From contig ARYC01017312.1 of the NCBI GenBank assembly GCA_000711775.1, forward strand, positions 62,001-126,000: a stretch of 64,000 bases of DNA. Reading direction: 5' to 3'. The position numbers and the translations under genes are program-made. Source of the stretch: Oxytricha trifallax. Lineage: Eukaryota; Ciliophora; Spirotrichea; Sporadotrichida; Oxytrichidae. Shown here in pieces: positions 1 through 11,920 of this stretch (the first letter of the stretch is position 1; each line of letters opens with the position of its first letter). Under the pieces are notes generated by a model. That model searched no databases. It was not told the DNA's origin and worked only from the letters and a program-made list of their open reading frames with translations.

Positions 1-864
1 AATTAGCTATTCTTTCTTTCTGATGATAATTTATTATAGGATTAAAACTAACTAGAAAATTATAAAGAATTAATAATTACAGATGAATCATTTTATATTC
101 GTGAAATAAATATATATAGTATGTATTAAAAAATAAAAGTAGCGCCGTTATTATCCATTAGTTTTGAGCTTTTAAATGAGATTCTTTTAAATTTTGTGAT
201 AATGTTATTTTTTTAAAGTAATATTAATCAATAAAATTAGCCTACATTAATTGACCTATTATTTATTTATTTATTTTAATAGGTTGTAATTTTTGGAATA
301 TAATAGGATTGTTTTAATGGATCAAATTAATTTCTATCTTAACTATAATGTTTAATTAATTTCTTAATTGCTTCTTTCATATATATTTTTAAATCGATTA
401 ATTATGATTTGAAAAGTATAGTTGGTCCTAGCTATTTTCTATACAGTTACATTCCTCCTTAATATAAAAAAACAGGTATTTTATTATTCTTATATTTCTA
501 TCAACTAATTAGAATATTTATGATTTCTCAAAAATTAAAGCCTTATATTCTTATTTTAAATTTCATTTTCTCTAGAGCTAACAGAAAGTTTATAAAATAC
601 CGCAGGAGTATCTAGTGAAATAGTGAGATATTCAGTTATTTCAATATTTGTTCTGAGATTATTCTTTTCTGCATCTATGAGATTTATTTGGAGTTTGTTA
701 TCTACACTATAGATTGTCACTCATTTTGCGCTTTTGAATGTGGAATTTCAAATTTTTATAATAATAAATTTTAATTTAGACATAAAAAAAAAATTCTGTA
801 AATTATGAATCAATCGACATTATAAAAGCCAATATTTTATTAAATTTCCAACTTTGTTCGTTTA
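1..864. other. AT-rich non-coding stretch
   Basis: Very AT-rich DNA with no frame that looks like protein on either strand under the ciliate code. It resembles the germline-limited spacer seen throughout the window. Confidence 0.5.
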
Positions 865-867
865 AGT

Positions 868-1005
868 GATAAAATCAATAGTAGAGATATCAAACGGAAA
901 TGTTATACCTAAGGAATATATTCGTAAAGCCCTGAGCTATGTAACTGGATCTTTGAGCTCAGATGATGAGGAAGAAAACGAAAATTATGAGCTTTAGCAA
1001 ATGGA
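868..1005 (+). CDS. short macronuclear-destined-like segment, acidic C-terminus
   Basis: A frame of about 46 codons in a local rise of GC. Read with TAA/TAG as Gln it contains PKEYIRKALSYVTGSLSSDD followed by a run of Glu and Asn. The acidic Ser/Asp/Glu tail looks like real protein rather than AT-rich noise. No start is visible, so this would be an internal or 3' segment of a gene whose other segments lie elsewhere. A second frame here is also open (ATG near 804), so the choice of frame is uncertain. Function not recognised. Confidence 0.25.
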
Positions 1006-1514
1006 TATCTTTTTAATTTTTAGAGATTTATTTTTATAGTAATTGTTCAGATTAACTCATTAATCTAAATACCCAAATTCATTAAAGTCATACTTTAAAT
1101 ATATTTTTATTAATAGTATATAGGAAACATTTTGGGTATTTTATATATATAAAGCTAAATTAAGGATTATTCATCTAAAATATATAATTTTTTATATTAG
1201 TTACCAAGTATTCCAATATATTAAATATAAAATTAGTTGAAGTTTAGTGAATACAAAAATCTTTTTCATACTCTAAACAGAAATTTGTTGTAAACTTTTT
1301 TTAAATAATTCATATAACATGATCTAATTTATTTATCAAAAATTATAAATAATTGGCACAAGATTAATCTTGATTATCAGACATTTTTAATTTTTATTTA
1401 GGGAAAACAAGTAATGTATTTTATATACTTTCTTTATAAAATTTTTTATTATTTTATGAATATTTTTTTTTAGTCTAATTGAGATTAAAATAAATTTCAT
1501 GATAAAAATCTTAT
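1006..1514. other. AT-rich non-coding stretch
   Basis: AT-rich DNA with no recognisable gene, repeat or RNA. Confidence 0.45.
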
Positions 1515-1517
1515 ACT

Positions 1518-1668
1518 TCAATTTCTACAACAAATTTACTATTACTTATGATAAATTTAAGGTTTTAAAATACGCTATGGATCAAGTAATTTCTTTGGAA
1601 GAATTGGGATGCTTGTAATAGTTTTCGTTATTTTAGTCTTAGTTGCGATAGTTTTAATCAAACATATG
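1518..1668 (+). CDS. short protein-like segment
   Basis: Open frame of about 50 codons ending at a TGA. It contains YDKFKVLKYAMDQVISLEEL, with amino-acid use more balanced than in the surrounding poly-A/T. No start codon, no recognised domain. Possibly one macronuclear-destined segment of a split gene. Confidence 0.2.
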
Positions 1669-2806
1669 AAATTAATTTTAATTCATATTTTATAGTGATC
1701 TCATTAATAATTTGCATTTCAAAAAAGAATCCTTAGTAAGATTTGATTAATTTCTTAAAATTTTTTAAATTAGGATTATAAGGTTGCTATCTCGAATCTA
1801 AGGACATTTAATTATAATTTTCTTAAAAAATCACAAAATAATTAAATTGTCAAAGGAATGATAATGTTTAATCCAATTTTGAAAACCTTCATGAAGAGTT
1901 ATATGTAGCTATGTATGTCCTCTGTTATTTCAATATCACTTGTAATTCATAAACTATATTAATTTCATTACTATATTAGATAAATGACTAAAATCATGGA
2001 GCGGTTGATATTTAAAAAGCCTAAACTCTTCAGTTATTTATAAGGATCTATTAATTGGAAGTCAGGAGTAGATTATGTCCAATTTTTTATTTCTATGTTT
2101 TATTTATATTATTGATTTTTTGTTTAAATTCATCTTAAATTTCAATCATTTAAAATTCATTTAATAGATTATTATATTTTTTCTCAAAATCAATGATAGA
2201 GCTTTTCAATTCTAATAGTTTCTCCTAAAATTCGAAATATTATTTTGCAATAAATGAGATAGAATTAATAAATCTCCTAATTTTAGCACCATCTCTCCTA
2301 TCCAGTGAGTGAATGTAGTTGTTTTTACCTTATTTTTTTAGTAAAAAACACCTTATTACTATTTCTTTCATATATAAACTTCTACATGAAGTTTTGCAGG
2401 TAGAATTGGGTTATTTTTAGGATGTTTTAATATTTAATACTTTGTTATGAAGCTCGATTCATTATATCATAAATTGTATTTGAATTTAGTTAATTAATTT
2501 AAGATACTACACCTCATTTAGATGTTATTCAAAAATCCTCAGGTAATAAAACTAATTTAAATTATTAAAAATCTTGAATCAAAGGAAAAGTGAGGCATTA
2601 AGCTTATTATAGGAAGTAATTAAACTGTAAATATAACGTTTATTTATTCACTCCCTATTTTACTTGCAACAATTACTAAGTGTAAGAATTAATTGATTAT
2701 CAATCCCTTTAACATGTCTTCATTGTAAAAAGTATTAATTTAATCGCATTATATAAACATCCTTAAAATTTTTCAAAATACTTAACACAAATACTCATTT
2801 AATATA
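1669..2806. other. AT-rich non-coding stretch
   Basis: AT-rich DNA with no convincing coding frame or repeat. Confidence 0.45.
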
Positions 2807-2926
2807 ATGAAGGTATTTTTGAGTTTAAATTCTAAGTGGGTTTTTAATGGTTATGATGTTAGGGATGGTCCCAGGTTTCTTTACATTTTTCTTGGTGTAA
2901 AATCGTAGGAAAGCCAGGTCCATTGA
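2807..2926 (+). CDS. possible 39-residue ORF
   Basis: ATG to TGA frame lying in a small GC rise. Predicted peptide begins MKVFLSLNSKWVFNGYDVRD. It is short and has no neighbour that supports it; it may equally be a fragment of a split gene or chance. Confidence 0.2.
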
Positions 2927-4975
2927 GTTTAAGAAGAAATTTGGAGTGTTGTACGATGATTAAAATAATTAATTTAATTAGATACAAATTTATTTAAAAA
3001 AATATAAATTATGATTACAGAGACTTAATTATATTTTGATAATTAGTCTTAAGGAAATATTATAATATAGAATACAGCCTTATAAGTTAAAATAATTAAT
3101 AATGGATTTTATAATAAAAATATAATTAATATTGTAAATCAAATTTTATTTATACTGATATGCTTATTTAATTATCATATATAATTATAGTTAAGTTAAT
3201 ACTTTTAGTTTCATCAAATATAATTAAATATCTTTTCCTTAGAAAATTGAAAATTTTTGTTAAAAAATTTTTATTAATTATCATCCAGTTAATCCTAAAA
3301 ACCTCAATATGTAATATATATTATTTAGATTGAAAAATTATGATATGTTTTGTGTACTTTAATAATTCCCAATATTAATAGAGTAAATCATAGTAAAAAA
3401 TGATTTTCGTATTATATGAACATTTTACATAAAAAACTAAAAAATATAAAATAGAAGCATTTCAAAAAATGAAAATATATTATTTTGAAAAAAAGAATTT
3501 AGATAAAAAATTTTAATTAGCGTTTTTAAATTACAAAATTTTGCAATATTTCAATAAGTACAGTTGATTTGTGAAACAAAAATTTAAAAGTAAAATAAGT
3601 TAAAATTTGATAATTTAAACTGGACCTTTATTAATCCTCCAAACCTTTAATAATCAATCGATAGCTTATTTAAATAAGTTGGCGGTTTTTCTCACTATAA
3701 TTATTTTATCTTATCATCAAAGAAAAAAAAATTAATGGATTTTACAGTTTGCCTAAAATAATAATATCTAACATCCTATTGCAATTCTAGAATATTTTTA
3801 ATTGCATGTCCTACTAAAATTGCAGGGATTTACCTCAGATTTAGTTTTAATTTGAATCTTTTTATATTTTGATACTGCTTTGAAAATATAATTATTATTC
3901 CAAATAGATTGTATTCTGCAATTTAGTCATTTTTTTTTTATTTCTCTAATTATTTTCTAAGACCAATAAGTTATATTTTTATATATTATGTTATAGACTT
4001 CGAAGTAAAATATGTAGTTTTCATGTTCTTTTACTTTGAAAGAAGATTTTTCCTCGCTCTATCGATAACATTTTTGAGAGAATACCCAAATTTCCAAATT
4101 TATTCTCAAATATATCAAAGCATGATCCTCATTATTTTGCAATTTATTATACGACCTTACTAGGCTGGGATCATTCACTTTTTAGAATTTTATAATGAAA
4201 TGTGCATTATGTGTATTAATTATGGATTTTTGGCAATTAATATGACTGAAGGAAATGATGATTTGCAATATTATATTACTCTGGTATTGATATTCGTAAA
4301 ATTATAATAAATTATATATTTATTTAGATAAAAATTAAATAAAGTTGAAATTACAATTTTCTATTGATAGGGCATATTTTAGTAAACATCATAGTTAATT
4401 GGTTGACTTTTTTTGTTCATCTAGCTTTTTTTCTACGATTAAAACTTTCAAAAGTAATAAGATCTAAAAATTTTATTTATTAAGAATAAAAGATTAAAAA
4501 TTCTTTGTATTATACATACTTTTTTGGTATTTATCTATGATTTAGAAATGCAAAAATAAGCAAAAAAAGTCAGACTTTGGTGATCTTACATAATTTAGTC
4601 TTTATGATTTTTAAAAATTAATATTCAATTATTAATATAAGCATAATAAGTTACAAATTTGTGTAAATCTATCTTTTTATGATAAATGTAATTTGATTCT
4701 ACTCTTTATCAAATAGCATAATTAGACCAATAAATTTCTAAATTTGATACTTCCTTAAACCTAAATTCTTAGGATAACATCATATAAAACATTGAATAAA
4801 CCAAGATTAAGAAACCTAAAATTAAGAATGCTAATAAGCATAAGAAAGAGCAAAATTTTAAATATAAAAAATAAAAAAATACAATTTACAATTTATTTAT
4901 ACTAATTCTTTAAATAAAATTACTAAAACTTTCCAATTATTAAAACCAATAAATTAAATAAATTTTTCAAAATGA
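2927..4975. other. long AT-rich non-coding stretch
   Basis: Two kilobases of AT-rich DNA with many homopolymer runs. I see no gene, no terminal repeats and no tandem array in it. Confidence 0.45.
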
Positions 4976-5884
4976 GAAAAGGAAATAGTTCAAGAGATCA
5001 CAAAAGATTTAAAAAATTTAAATTTAGATAAACATTTTATAGAGCCCTACTCTTTTGATAAAACTGATATAAACGAAGATTCAAAGGACATTACATAATA
5101 AGTAGATTTATAACAATTTTTGAGAAATTTTTATTAAATTATTGAATATTATAGTTTCAATTATGTTTTAGAAACAATAAAAATAAATCTAAATTATAAA
5201 GGCTAATTAAAAAAAAATTAAATCTATACTTAATTTTTTGCTAATGGTGAGATAAATTTCTAACCATAATTTGGAAAATAAGTTTCAAAAGATTCAACTG
5301 GCCTACTTTTTCATCCAAAATAGAACTCCACTCCTAGTAAATAAAAATTATAATATATCTAATTATTATTCTTTTAGCTTTGATTTGAAAAAATAACATA
5401 TTTTAAATATAAGTATGAAACAGAGCCTTTATTCAAATATTTCGTAATAGAAACCATAAAATAATAATAATTTGAGTCTAATGAGAAGATTTCAATCTTT
5501 AAATGAATAATTATATATAAAATTTAGATCCTCTTTTTTTGTTAAACATATATTGATAATTCTATATATTATTTTATCTACAGACTAGAAACCAGAAATT
5601 ATGGAAGTTTAAGATATTAGCCCAAAGAAACAAGAAAAAGCGAAATCATATATAAATTTTATTCCTAAACCTGAAACTAAGAACATTTAAATCAAATAGA
5701 TGCATCAGACAGATATTAATATTTAAATATTATAATGTTCGCTAATTTATATTTATGTAGAATATTGCTTGGAATTTTGATGCTTTAATTCAGGAGGGCA
5801 AAGATAAATTAGATATAGAAATTGCAAAAAGCGAAAAGAAGTAATTAAAATTGTTGAAATTATAAGGTCTTATTTTCATTAAAT
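4976..5884 (+). CDS. multi-segment hypothetical gene with a short intron
   Basis: With TAA/TAG as Gln a frame runs from after a TGA at about 4973 to about 5336, including NGEINFQPQFGKQVSKDSTG. At 5337-5377 is a 41-nt GTAAAT...TTTTAG stretch that looks like a ciliate intron. Further protein-like pieces follow in other frames: a Glu/Tyr-rich segment at about 5385-5500, one at about 5590-5720 with KPEIMEVQDISPKKQEKAKS, and one at about 5761-5884 beginning NIAWNFDALIQEGKDKLDIE and ending at TGA. Frame changes between pieces could reflect further introns, internal eliminated sequences, or decay. Product not recognised; segment borders approximate. Confidence 0.35.
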
Positions 5885-6210
5885 GAATATAAGAATCCTT
5901 ACATAAACTAACTTAAAATTATAAAATAAAAAATGATTATAATTAATTCAATTTATAATTATAAAAAGTCTGGATCACAAAAATAAGAAAGACCACAATT
6001 AGATAATTCAGCAAACTTATAAATAATTGAAATATTTTAAACATTACTATTGAATAAGTATAAAAATTTTCATTAATATTTTAAGCAATAGAGAAAGTTA
6101 GTTCTAATTTTTCTTCGAATGGTAACTAACTTTTAACAGATACAAATAAATCTAATTTTATTAATAAAATTTTATTTTATTTCAATTAATAAGTACATTA
6201 TACATATAAT

Positions 6211-6319
6211 CAAAACCCCAAAACCCCTGAAGTTGTTTGATTGAGTTTTTGATTGATGAAAGTAGACTATTAACGCATGCTTTATTAGGGTTTTGATAGG
6301 GTTTATGTAGGGGTTTATG
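6211..6319 (+). repeat. TBE-A left terminal inverted repeat
   Basis: About 108 bp. The outer 17 bp are telomere-like C4A4 repeats, and further G/T-rich blocks (TTAGGGTTTTG, TAGGGTTTATGTAGGGG) follow at the inner end. Pairs with 10256-10364. Confidence 0.95.
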
Positions 6320-6393
6320 GTTATAATGTAATATAAATTAGTGTGTAATGCAAGTGTTTTATTTTTATTATTCACTCAAACAGTACTTTAGCA

Positions 6394-7817
6394 TCATGAG
6401 GCAGCTTTCTAAACTTTATCTCCTATCCAACTTACAATTTAGTCTATTGTATGGTCAGCTCTGTGATTAGGCTTAATAATTATCTACTCAGCCATGTCTT
6501 TCATTCTACCTTTTATCTTATTCTAGTCTAGATATTGCTGTATTCTCTGTTTTGAATCTTTCTCTCTTTTGCAGCTATAGTAATCATTTCTTGCCATATC
6601 GCATTCACAAATAATTGCTGCTAGAGCCCATATATCCCACTTAATATCACCATCTCTCCAGTCCTCTCTTTCTGGAAAGTATCCAGGAGTACCATACACG
6701 TTGCCAAGTCCTGAAGCTTCAACTCTCTATGATCTATTGAAATCTATTATTACTACTCTGAGAGGTGAAAAGTCAAGCATTATATTCTCAGGCTTCAAAT
6801 CTCTATGAACATATCCAAGAGTGTGCAGCTCCTCAATGCCTTTGCAAACATTTGTAAGAATAAGAGGTAACTACTTTGGTGTCCTTTAATCTTAAATGTA
6901 GTCTCTTAATGTCATTTAATATAGAGGAAGACGAAAAGCTACATGATCTTGAGCAAGCAGAATAGCATCGAGCTTTATTATAAATCTGCACTATCTATCT
7001 CTTGACTTCGTAAGTGCTTGGTATTCATTTACGAATTCCATTTGATACTTGTCATCGCATTTGAAGTAATTGAACGGATATATCTTGTATGCGAACTACT
7101 TATCTGTTATGACTTTCTTCTCAAATTTATCCTCAAGGATAAGATAACTTTCTTTACACTCTTTAAGGTCAATTATATTCAATATTGGAAGTTTAAGTGC
7201 ATGCATCTTAAGAGTGATTTTTACTATCTCTGAGGCTGGGAGGTTTCTTACTGCTTTAATAAGTTTATTTTCTTTCTTTACTCTTTGTTCCAAAGTTTCT
7301 AAAGGGTCTCTTGGCTTTCTTTTTTAAAGGAATACCTCACCAGTCTCTGGATCTATTACTTCAAACTTCTTGCCATGATGGTTTTATAGATGAACTTTTA
7401 GATCCCTTGAATGATTATATTACTTATTGCAGTAAGGGCAGAAATATTTTCCATCTATCTTATCATGCTTAAGATAGAGCTTGGGCTTGTTAGAATGCTG
7501 CTCTAAGATATGACGCTTAAGAGCAGATTTATAAGTGAAGTTCTTCTCACACTCCTCACATAAATGTAATGCTTTTATTTCTTTTTTCTCTTCCTCCTCT
7601 TCAACCATTTTCATTGGAACTTCGCATTAAATTTCTTAGCTCTGCATTTCTATTTAACAACTGAATTGCTATTCAAAGTCTGATACCTAAATAAAAAAAT
7701 TTCAGGTTCGTACTAGGTAGAGGCATCGCAAGTCTCAATTTTCTTTTGATTAATGAAAGAAAGTTTTTGCTGGCTAATACCAAGCAATGCCGCTTTTCTA
7801 AGTAAGTTACCGCTCAT
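6394..7817 (-). CDS. TBE 57-kDa-type zinc-finger protein kinase (one frameshift)
   Basis: Element-encoded protein kinase with N-terminal C2H2 zinc fingers. From ATG at 7817 the N-terminus begins MSGNLLRKAALLG. A frameshift near 7615 separates it from the rest, which is open to TGA at 6394-6396. The first finger has CEEC then HILEQH; the second has CPYC then HLQNHH. Kinase landmarks are an AYK motif for the ATP-binding Lys, HRDLKPEN in the catalytic loop, DFNRS where most kinases have DFG, GTPGYFP in the activation segment and WDIWALA in the C-lobe. Length (about 470 residues) fits the TBE 57-kDa protein. It diverges from the 22-kDa gene across a palindromic spacer. Apart from the frameshift it looks functional. 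Substrate unknown. Confidence 0.88.
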
Positions 7818-8019
7818 TTTATAAATACTATTAATAATTATACAAGCTATTTAAATTCTACATTTATACAAGAGTAAGAGCATATTCTCAAAGGTTTAGA
7901 GAGGTTTAATGAGAACACAGTACGAGACATTAGTTTTATATTTCTTAGATTTAGTGATAATTTATAAACTAATTCATCCATTTTATTCATTAAAATGCAC
8001 CTAAATGTGTTTTGTGAAG

Positions 8020-8163
8020 TTAGGTGGTGCTCCTAAAGCTGATCTTGTAAATTTAGGAGGGGAGATTTTAAAATTTAATTTTTGTAATGTACCTCCTAAT
8101 ACGATTTTAAACTTTAATACAACCACCTAATTAAGTTTTAAATAAATTAGGAGCACCACCTAA
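8020..8163. promoter_or_regulatory. palindromic spacer between kinase and 22-kDa genes of TBE-A
   Basis: TTAGGTGGTGCTCCTAA at 8020-8036 is matched by its exact reverse complement at 8147-8163. A second pair (TTAGGAGG near 8055 and CCTCCTAA near 8092) nests inside, so the region could fold as a double hairpin. It lies about midway in the divergent intergenic region, about 200 bp from each start codon. That position suggests a shared control site or a cis-acting transposition signal (inference). Confidence 0.6.
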
Positions 8164-8382
8164 TTAAATTAATTATTATTAGGAGCAATTTAATGGAGAA
8201 AGTTTGATAAAAATGGAAGTCAAACTTTGAAACTTGGAGAAAGTTCTTCCATCTTTCTCTTACTATCTTATTCAGGTTGACCTCCAGTTGGATCTCTCTA
8301 TTAAGAAGTAAAATTTTAGTAAGTTTAGAATGGATATCCATAATTTTAAATTTCATAAACATTCATAGAAAGTGGAAGCAAG

Positions 8383-9171
8383 ATGGAGTCTATGAATGAT
8401 GCAATGAAGAGAATACAATCTCAAGAATTGATAGGAAAATTTCGAAGTAAGGAGGACCTCTATAGATATTTGGTATAGCAAGGTAAGCTTTTATCAAATA
8501 CTAATATATTAACCATAGTTGGATTGTTCTTGCCAACTCAGGAAGGAACAAAAATATCATTCTTAAAAGCCTTACTAAGTGAAGAGAAAAAAGCTTTTAA
8601 GACCAATGAAAAAAAGATGATTGAGATACCTAACTACCCTGAAATCTCAGTGACAAATCTCTATGATGATGCGATGAGTGATCCAGATGTTGCTCTGTAC
8701 CTACCATCAAAGTTACAACTCTCAAATAAGTTACCAGAGAGAAACTTCTTCTTTGGAGTTCTTGGAACTCTTAAACCAGAGTACTTAAGTGAAGTAATTT
8801 AAGAAGCTCATAAGAAACGCTACAGCATCTCTCCTGAAGAGAAAGAGAAGCAGGGAATAAAAATCAGTGACTCATGGCTGTAGAAACTGCAGAAGCATCC
8901 ATTCATCTCAAGTAAGCATAGACTTCTAACTTTATAGAAAAACCTGGTACTGCTATATATTTGATGAAAAAGCGCAGCAAATTAAACAGAGAGAGAAAGT
9001 CTCAAGTAAAGCATGAATTGAGTAAGAGACTCTTCAAGATTTATAAAAGCCAGAAGAGATGAACATAGATGCAGGCGCTGGCACTAAGAGAAGAAACATG
9101 GGCCCAAGCAAGCCTTAAGAGGAAGAAAAGAAAGAGAAGCCAAATCCCTTACGGGCAAATTTAATATGTGA
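8383..9171 (+). CDS. TBE 22-kDa-type protein, two introns
   Basis: Conserved TBE protein of unknown function. The first exon starts MESMNDAMKRIQSQ and contains RSKEDLYRYL. A 36-nt intron (8483-8518, GTAAGC...CATAG) is followed by LFLPTQEGTKISFLKALL, IEIPNYPEISVTNLYDDAM and LSNKLPERNFFFGVL. A second 26-nt intron (8912-8937) joins to KPGTAIYLM. The basic, charged C-terminus includes AGTKRRNMGPSKP. Two single-base deletions relative to TBE-E disturb the last third, so the copy is probably mildly damaged. Its stop lies 6 bp from the stop of the convergent transposase. No catalytic motif seen. Confidence 0.85.
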
Positions 9172-9177
9172 ACTTAT

Positions 9178-10226
9178 TCATTCGTTTAAATCTAAAACTT
9201 ATTTATAAACACAAAATCTCCCTTCTCTTGCGCATACTTTTGCTTTATCATCGCTGACTCTTTTAGCAGCACTCTTAATAAAATCTACTGTATCTATCTT
9301 CAGATCGTGTATCAGATGATAGAGCAGAAGTTTCTTGTAGTGGCCTTTTAATAGGCCCCAATATAGTTCAATTCCATTGAATTGAGGGCTATAAGGAACA
9401 TTAAATACAGGTGTTATGTTTAGCATTTCATATTCTCTCCTTGAGTCTTAAGTTTTATGAACTGATAAATTATCAACAAACAGAATAATTTCTTATTCAG
9501 CATACTTATCTCTTAGCTATTGCAAAAATTTAATATATTATTCAGTCTTAATAGAGCGAGGGTGGATAACATAAGTCCCAAGCCCACTATCTTCACTGAT
9601 TCCACCAAGGATTGCATGAGTTTATACCTTAACCTTTTGATCATAAACTTCTATGTTGCTGTACCTCATATACCAAGACCTCGATATGAAGGTATTAAAC
9701 GTGAATACTGCCTCATCAGCATGTATGAACTTTATATTATGCTCTTAAGCCCTCTGCATTTAATCGAATATATAATTTAAATTAGCCTTATAAAATGGAA
9801 CATTAAAGTCGATCACTCTCTTAATGCGATTGACTGTCTTGTAAGATATACCATTCTTTTTATAGATATTAGCTATGGATTATGCAGAGATGTGTAGCTC
9901 AGGAAATTGGCGATGAAACATCAAAGCCCTCTAGGCCAGAGAGAAATGAACCCAGTATTTTAGAGTCTTATCATTAAAAAGATAATCGATATGATGCTAC
10001 TAGAATTTTAAAGGTCTTTTAGGCTTAAATTAAGATGCTATCTCTTTAAATTCAATGCTAATAGACAGTGTGACCTAACAGTACCAGGAGATTTATGGAG
10101 CAGTCTTGCAATAGATGTGTAATTTAGAATAGGTCTGAGTTGATAACTATAATCATTACATCCAAAACGCAACTTAAACAATAAATCTATATATTCACTA
10201 TCATAAACTGATCCCAAACCTCGCAT
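9178..10226 (-). CDS. TBE 42-kDa DDE transposase (one frameshift)
   Basis: Transposase of the IS630/Tc1-mariner superfamily that would cut and join the element ends in the nucleus. Starts MRGLGSVYDSEYIDLLFKLR and has an N-terminal helix-turn-helix-like part (NYTSIARLLHKSPGTVRSH). The catalytic triad is visible: Asp in FIHADEAVFTF, Asp in LFVDNLSVHKT and Glu in PYSPQFNGIELYW. A one-base deletion after about residue 65 shifts the frame; the rest is open to TGA at 9178-9180. Length of about 348 residues matches the known 42-kDa protein. Start ATG is about 30 bp inside the right terminal repeat. Confidence 0.92.
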
Positions 10227-10255
10227 ATTCTCACTTAAAATACTGATATTTAAAA

Positions 10256-10364
10256 CATAAACCCCTACATAAACCCTATTAAAACCCTAATAAAGCATGC
10301 GTTAATAGTCTACTTTCATCAATCAAAAACTCAATCAAACAACTTCAGGGGTTTTGGGGTTTTG
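10256..10364 (-). repeat. TBE-A right terminal inverted repeat
   Basis: Reverse complement of 6211-6319, ending GGGGTTTTGGGGTTTTG and followed by AAT. Confidence 0.95.
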
Positions 10365-10367
10365 AAT

Positions 10368-10871
10368 GTCTCTTAATGCATTTATATATTGAACTCAATA
10401 TAACTATATTATTAATCTAAATTGAAAAATAGTAATAACCCCTTCAGTAAATCTTTTCAAAGTAAATTAGCAATAATAAAAAGAAAAGAAGTATGGAATG
10501 ATATAAAAGGAATTTGACACTAAAAATAAACTATCCTTTATAATATATTGTATATACTTATATGTTTAAAATATATGAACTAATCCAATTAATGATATAA
10601 AATATAGTAAATTAATTTTAATAATTTCTTATTTTTAATTTGAATTTAGAAAATCATGAAAGAATTAAATAAATTATAAATTCTTAGAAAAATTTATTTT
10701 CTTGTCGAGAATTTTAATTAATTAGAAGTAATTAGTTTTGTTAATAATATGTTTATATATAAAATCAAAAGTTATATTGAAAAAGATTCCTTAAAATTAT
10801 AATTATCTTATAAATTGTTTAAAATTGATAAAAGTGAAATGGACTATAATAAACAAAAAGGACTCAAAATA
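10368..10871. other. AT-rich spacer right of TBE-A
   Basis: AT-rich, no recognisable gene or repeat. Confidence 0.45.
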
Positions 10872-11920
10872 ATGATATTAATTATTTGCTTAATTCTCAT
10901 CTCTGGAGTATGCAACAAGAAAAATTAGCATTAATTTTAATTTAGTAACGAATAATATTGTTTTATAGATTATTTTTAATTAAATTAAAAAAAATCAGAA
11001 TAATTAAATCTAAAGATATCAGGATACCTTCTTTTATTTAGATAAAAATTTAAATAGCTTTAAATTGAATAATTATAGGAATTATAAAAAATATTTATAT
11101 AAACTTCTTTTTAGACAAGACGGCAGAATAAGAGAAATAAAAATAAAACCAGATAATGGTAAATCTTTGAAATATAGTAATTTTTCTGCAATTATATTAT
11201 AATTTTTATTATCCTTATTATAAGATTCGATATATAATTAATTTTGTTTTGTAGATTTATGATTAAAGGCATGAGTTTAATCACAACTTAAAGATTAAAT
11301 AGAAAAATTATTGAATATAATTATAAGATTTGGAAAATAAATTAAATTAAAAATATTTATTTTTAAAAGTATGCCAAAAGATAGATTTTCTAAAGTTATT
11401 AAAACTTTCGAATCTAAACCAAACTATAGCTCCATCAATTATAACTGAACTTTACCATTGATCAATTTAATAAATTATTCCAATGTAAAAGTTATTTGAT
11501 ATTAAGCAAACTATCAAACTAAAATTTGGGAAAAATAATTCATCATAGATATTAAGCATGGCTTCTTTTTGATGTGGTATCTGATATAATTAATAATTTT
11601 TAGAATCGATTGAAATCAAACAATAATAGGACTTTATATTAAAATTTGAACAAGATAAAAATAGAAATTTGCAAGGTGAATTTGGGTAATGCCATGTACC
11701 TAATAATTTCAAAACATACAAAGATAGAACATTATATTCAAATGACCTAACTTTTAGAGTTTACAGTAATGACAAACCACCTACAGAGCCATCGTGCTAT
11801 TATAGACTATATGTCTATGATATATAAATAATTAATAAAAAGATAGAATAAGAGATTTTTATACCAAATATAAAATATATGAAGGGGTGGGTATATAAAG
11901 ACCAAAATAATATTTTTTGA
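10872..11920 (+). CDS. hypothetical protein with N-terminal signal peptide, multi-segment
   Basis: ATG at 10872 begins MILIICLILISGVCNKKN, a hydrophobic signal-peptide-like N-terminus ending in a Gly-Val-Cys cleavage-like site. Convincing protein reappears at about 11380-11440 (PKDRFSKVIKTFESKPNYSS), 11515-11577 and 11607-11917; the last contains RVYSNDKPPTEPSCYYRLYV and ends at TGA 11918-11920. A 27-nt GTATCT...TTTTAG stretch just before the last segment (about 11577-11603) could be an intron. The pieces lie in different frames, so either several introns or eliminated sequences intervene, or the gene is broken. Likely secreted or membrane-facing; family not recognised. Confidence 0.4.

Larger units (their letters stand above)
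6211..10364. mobile_element. TBE-A: full-length telomere-bearing transposon
   Basis: The element starts CAAAACCCCAAAACCCC and ends with the exact reverse complement. Terminal inverted repeats are about 108 bp (6211-6319 and 10256-10364) with about one mismatch. It is flanked on both sides by AAT (6208-6210 and 10365-10367), fitting the 3-bp ANT target duplication known for TBEs. Gene order is kinase (minus), 22-kDa ORF (plus), transposase (minus), the standard TBE order. In hypotrichs such elements are removed precisely when the macronucleus develops (family knowledge). Confidence 0.95.
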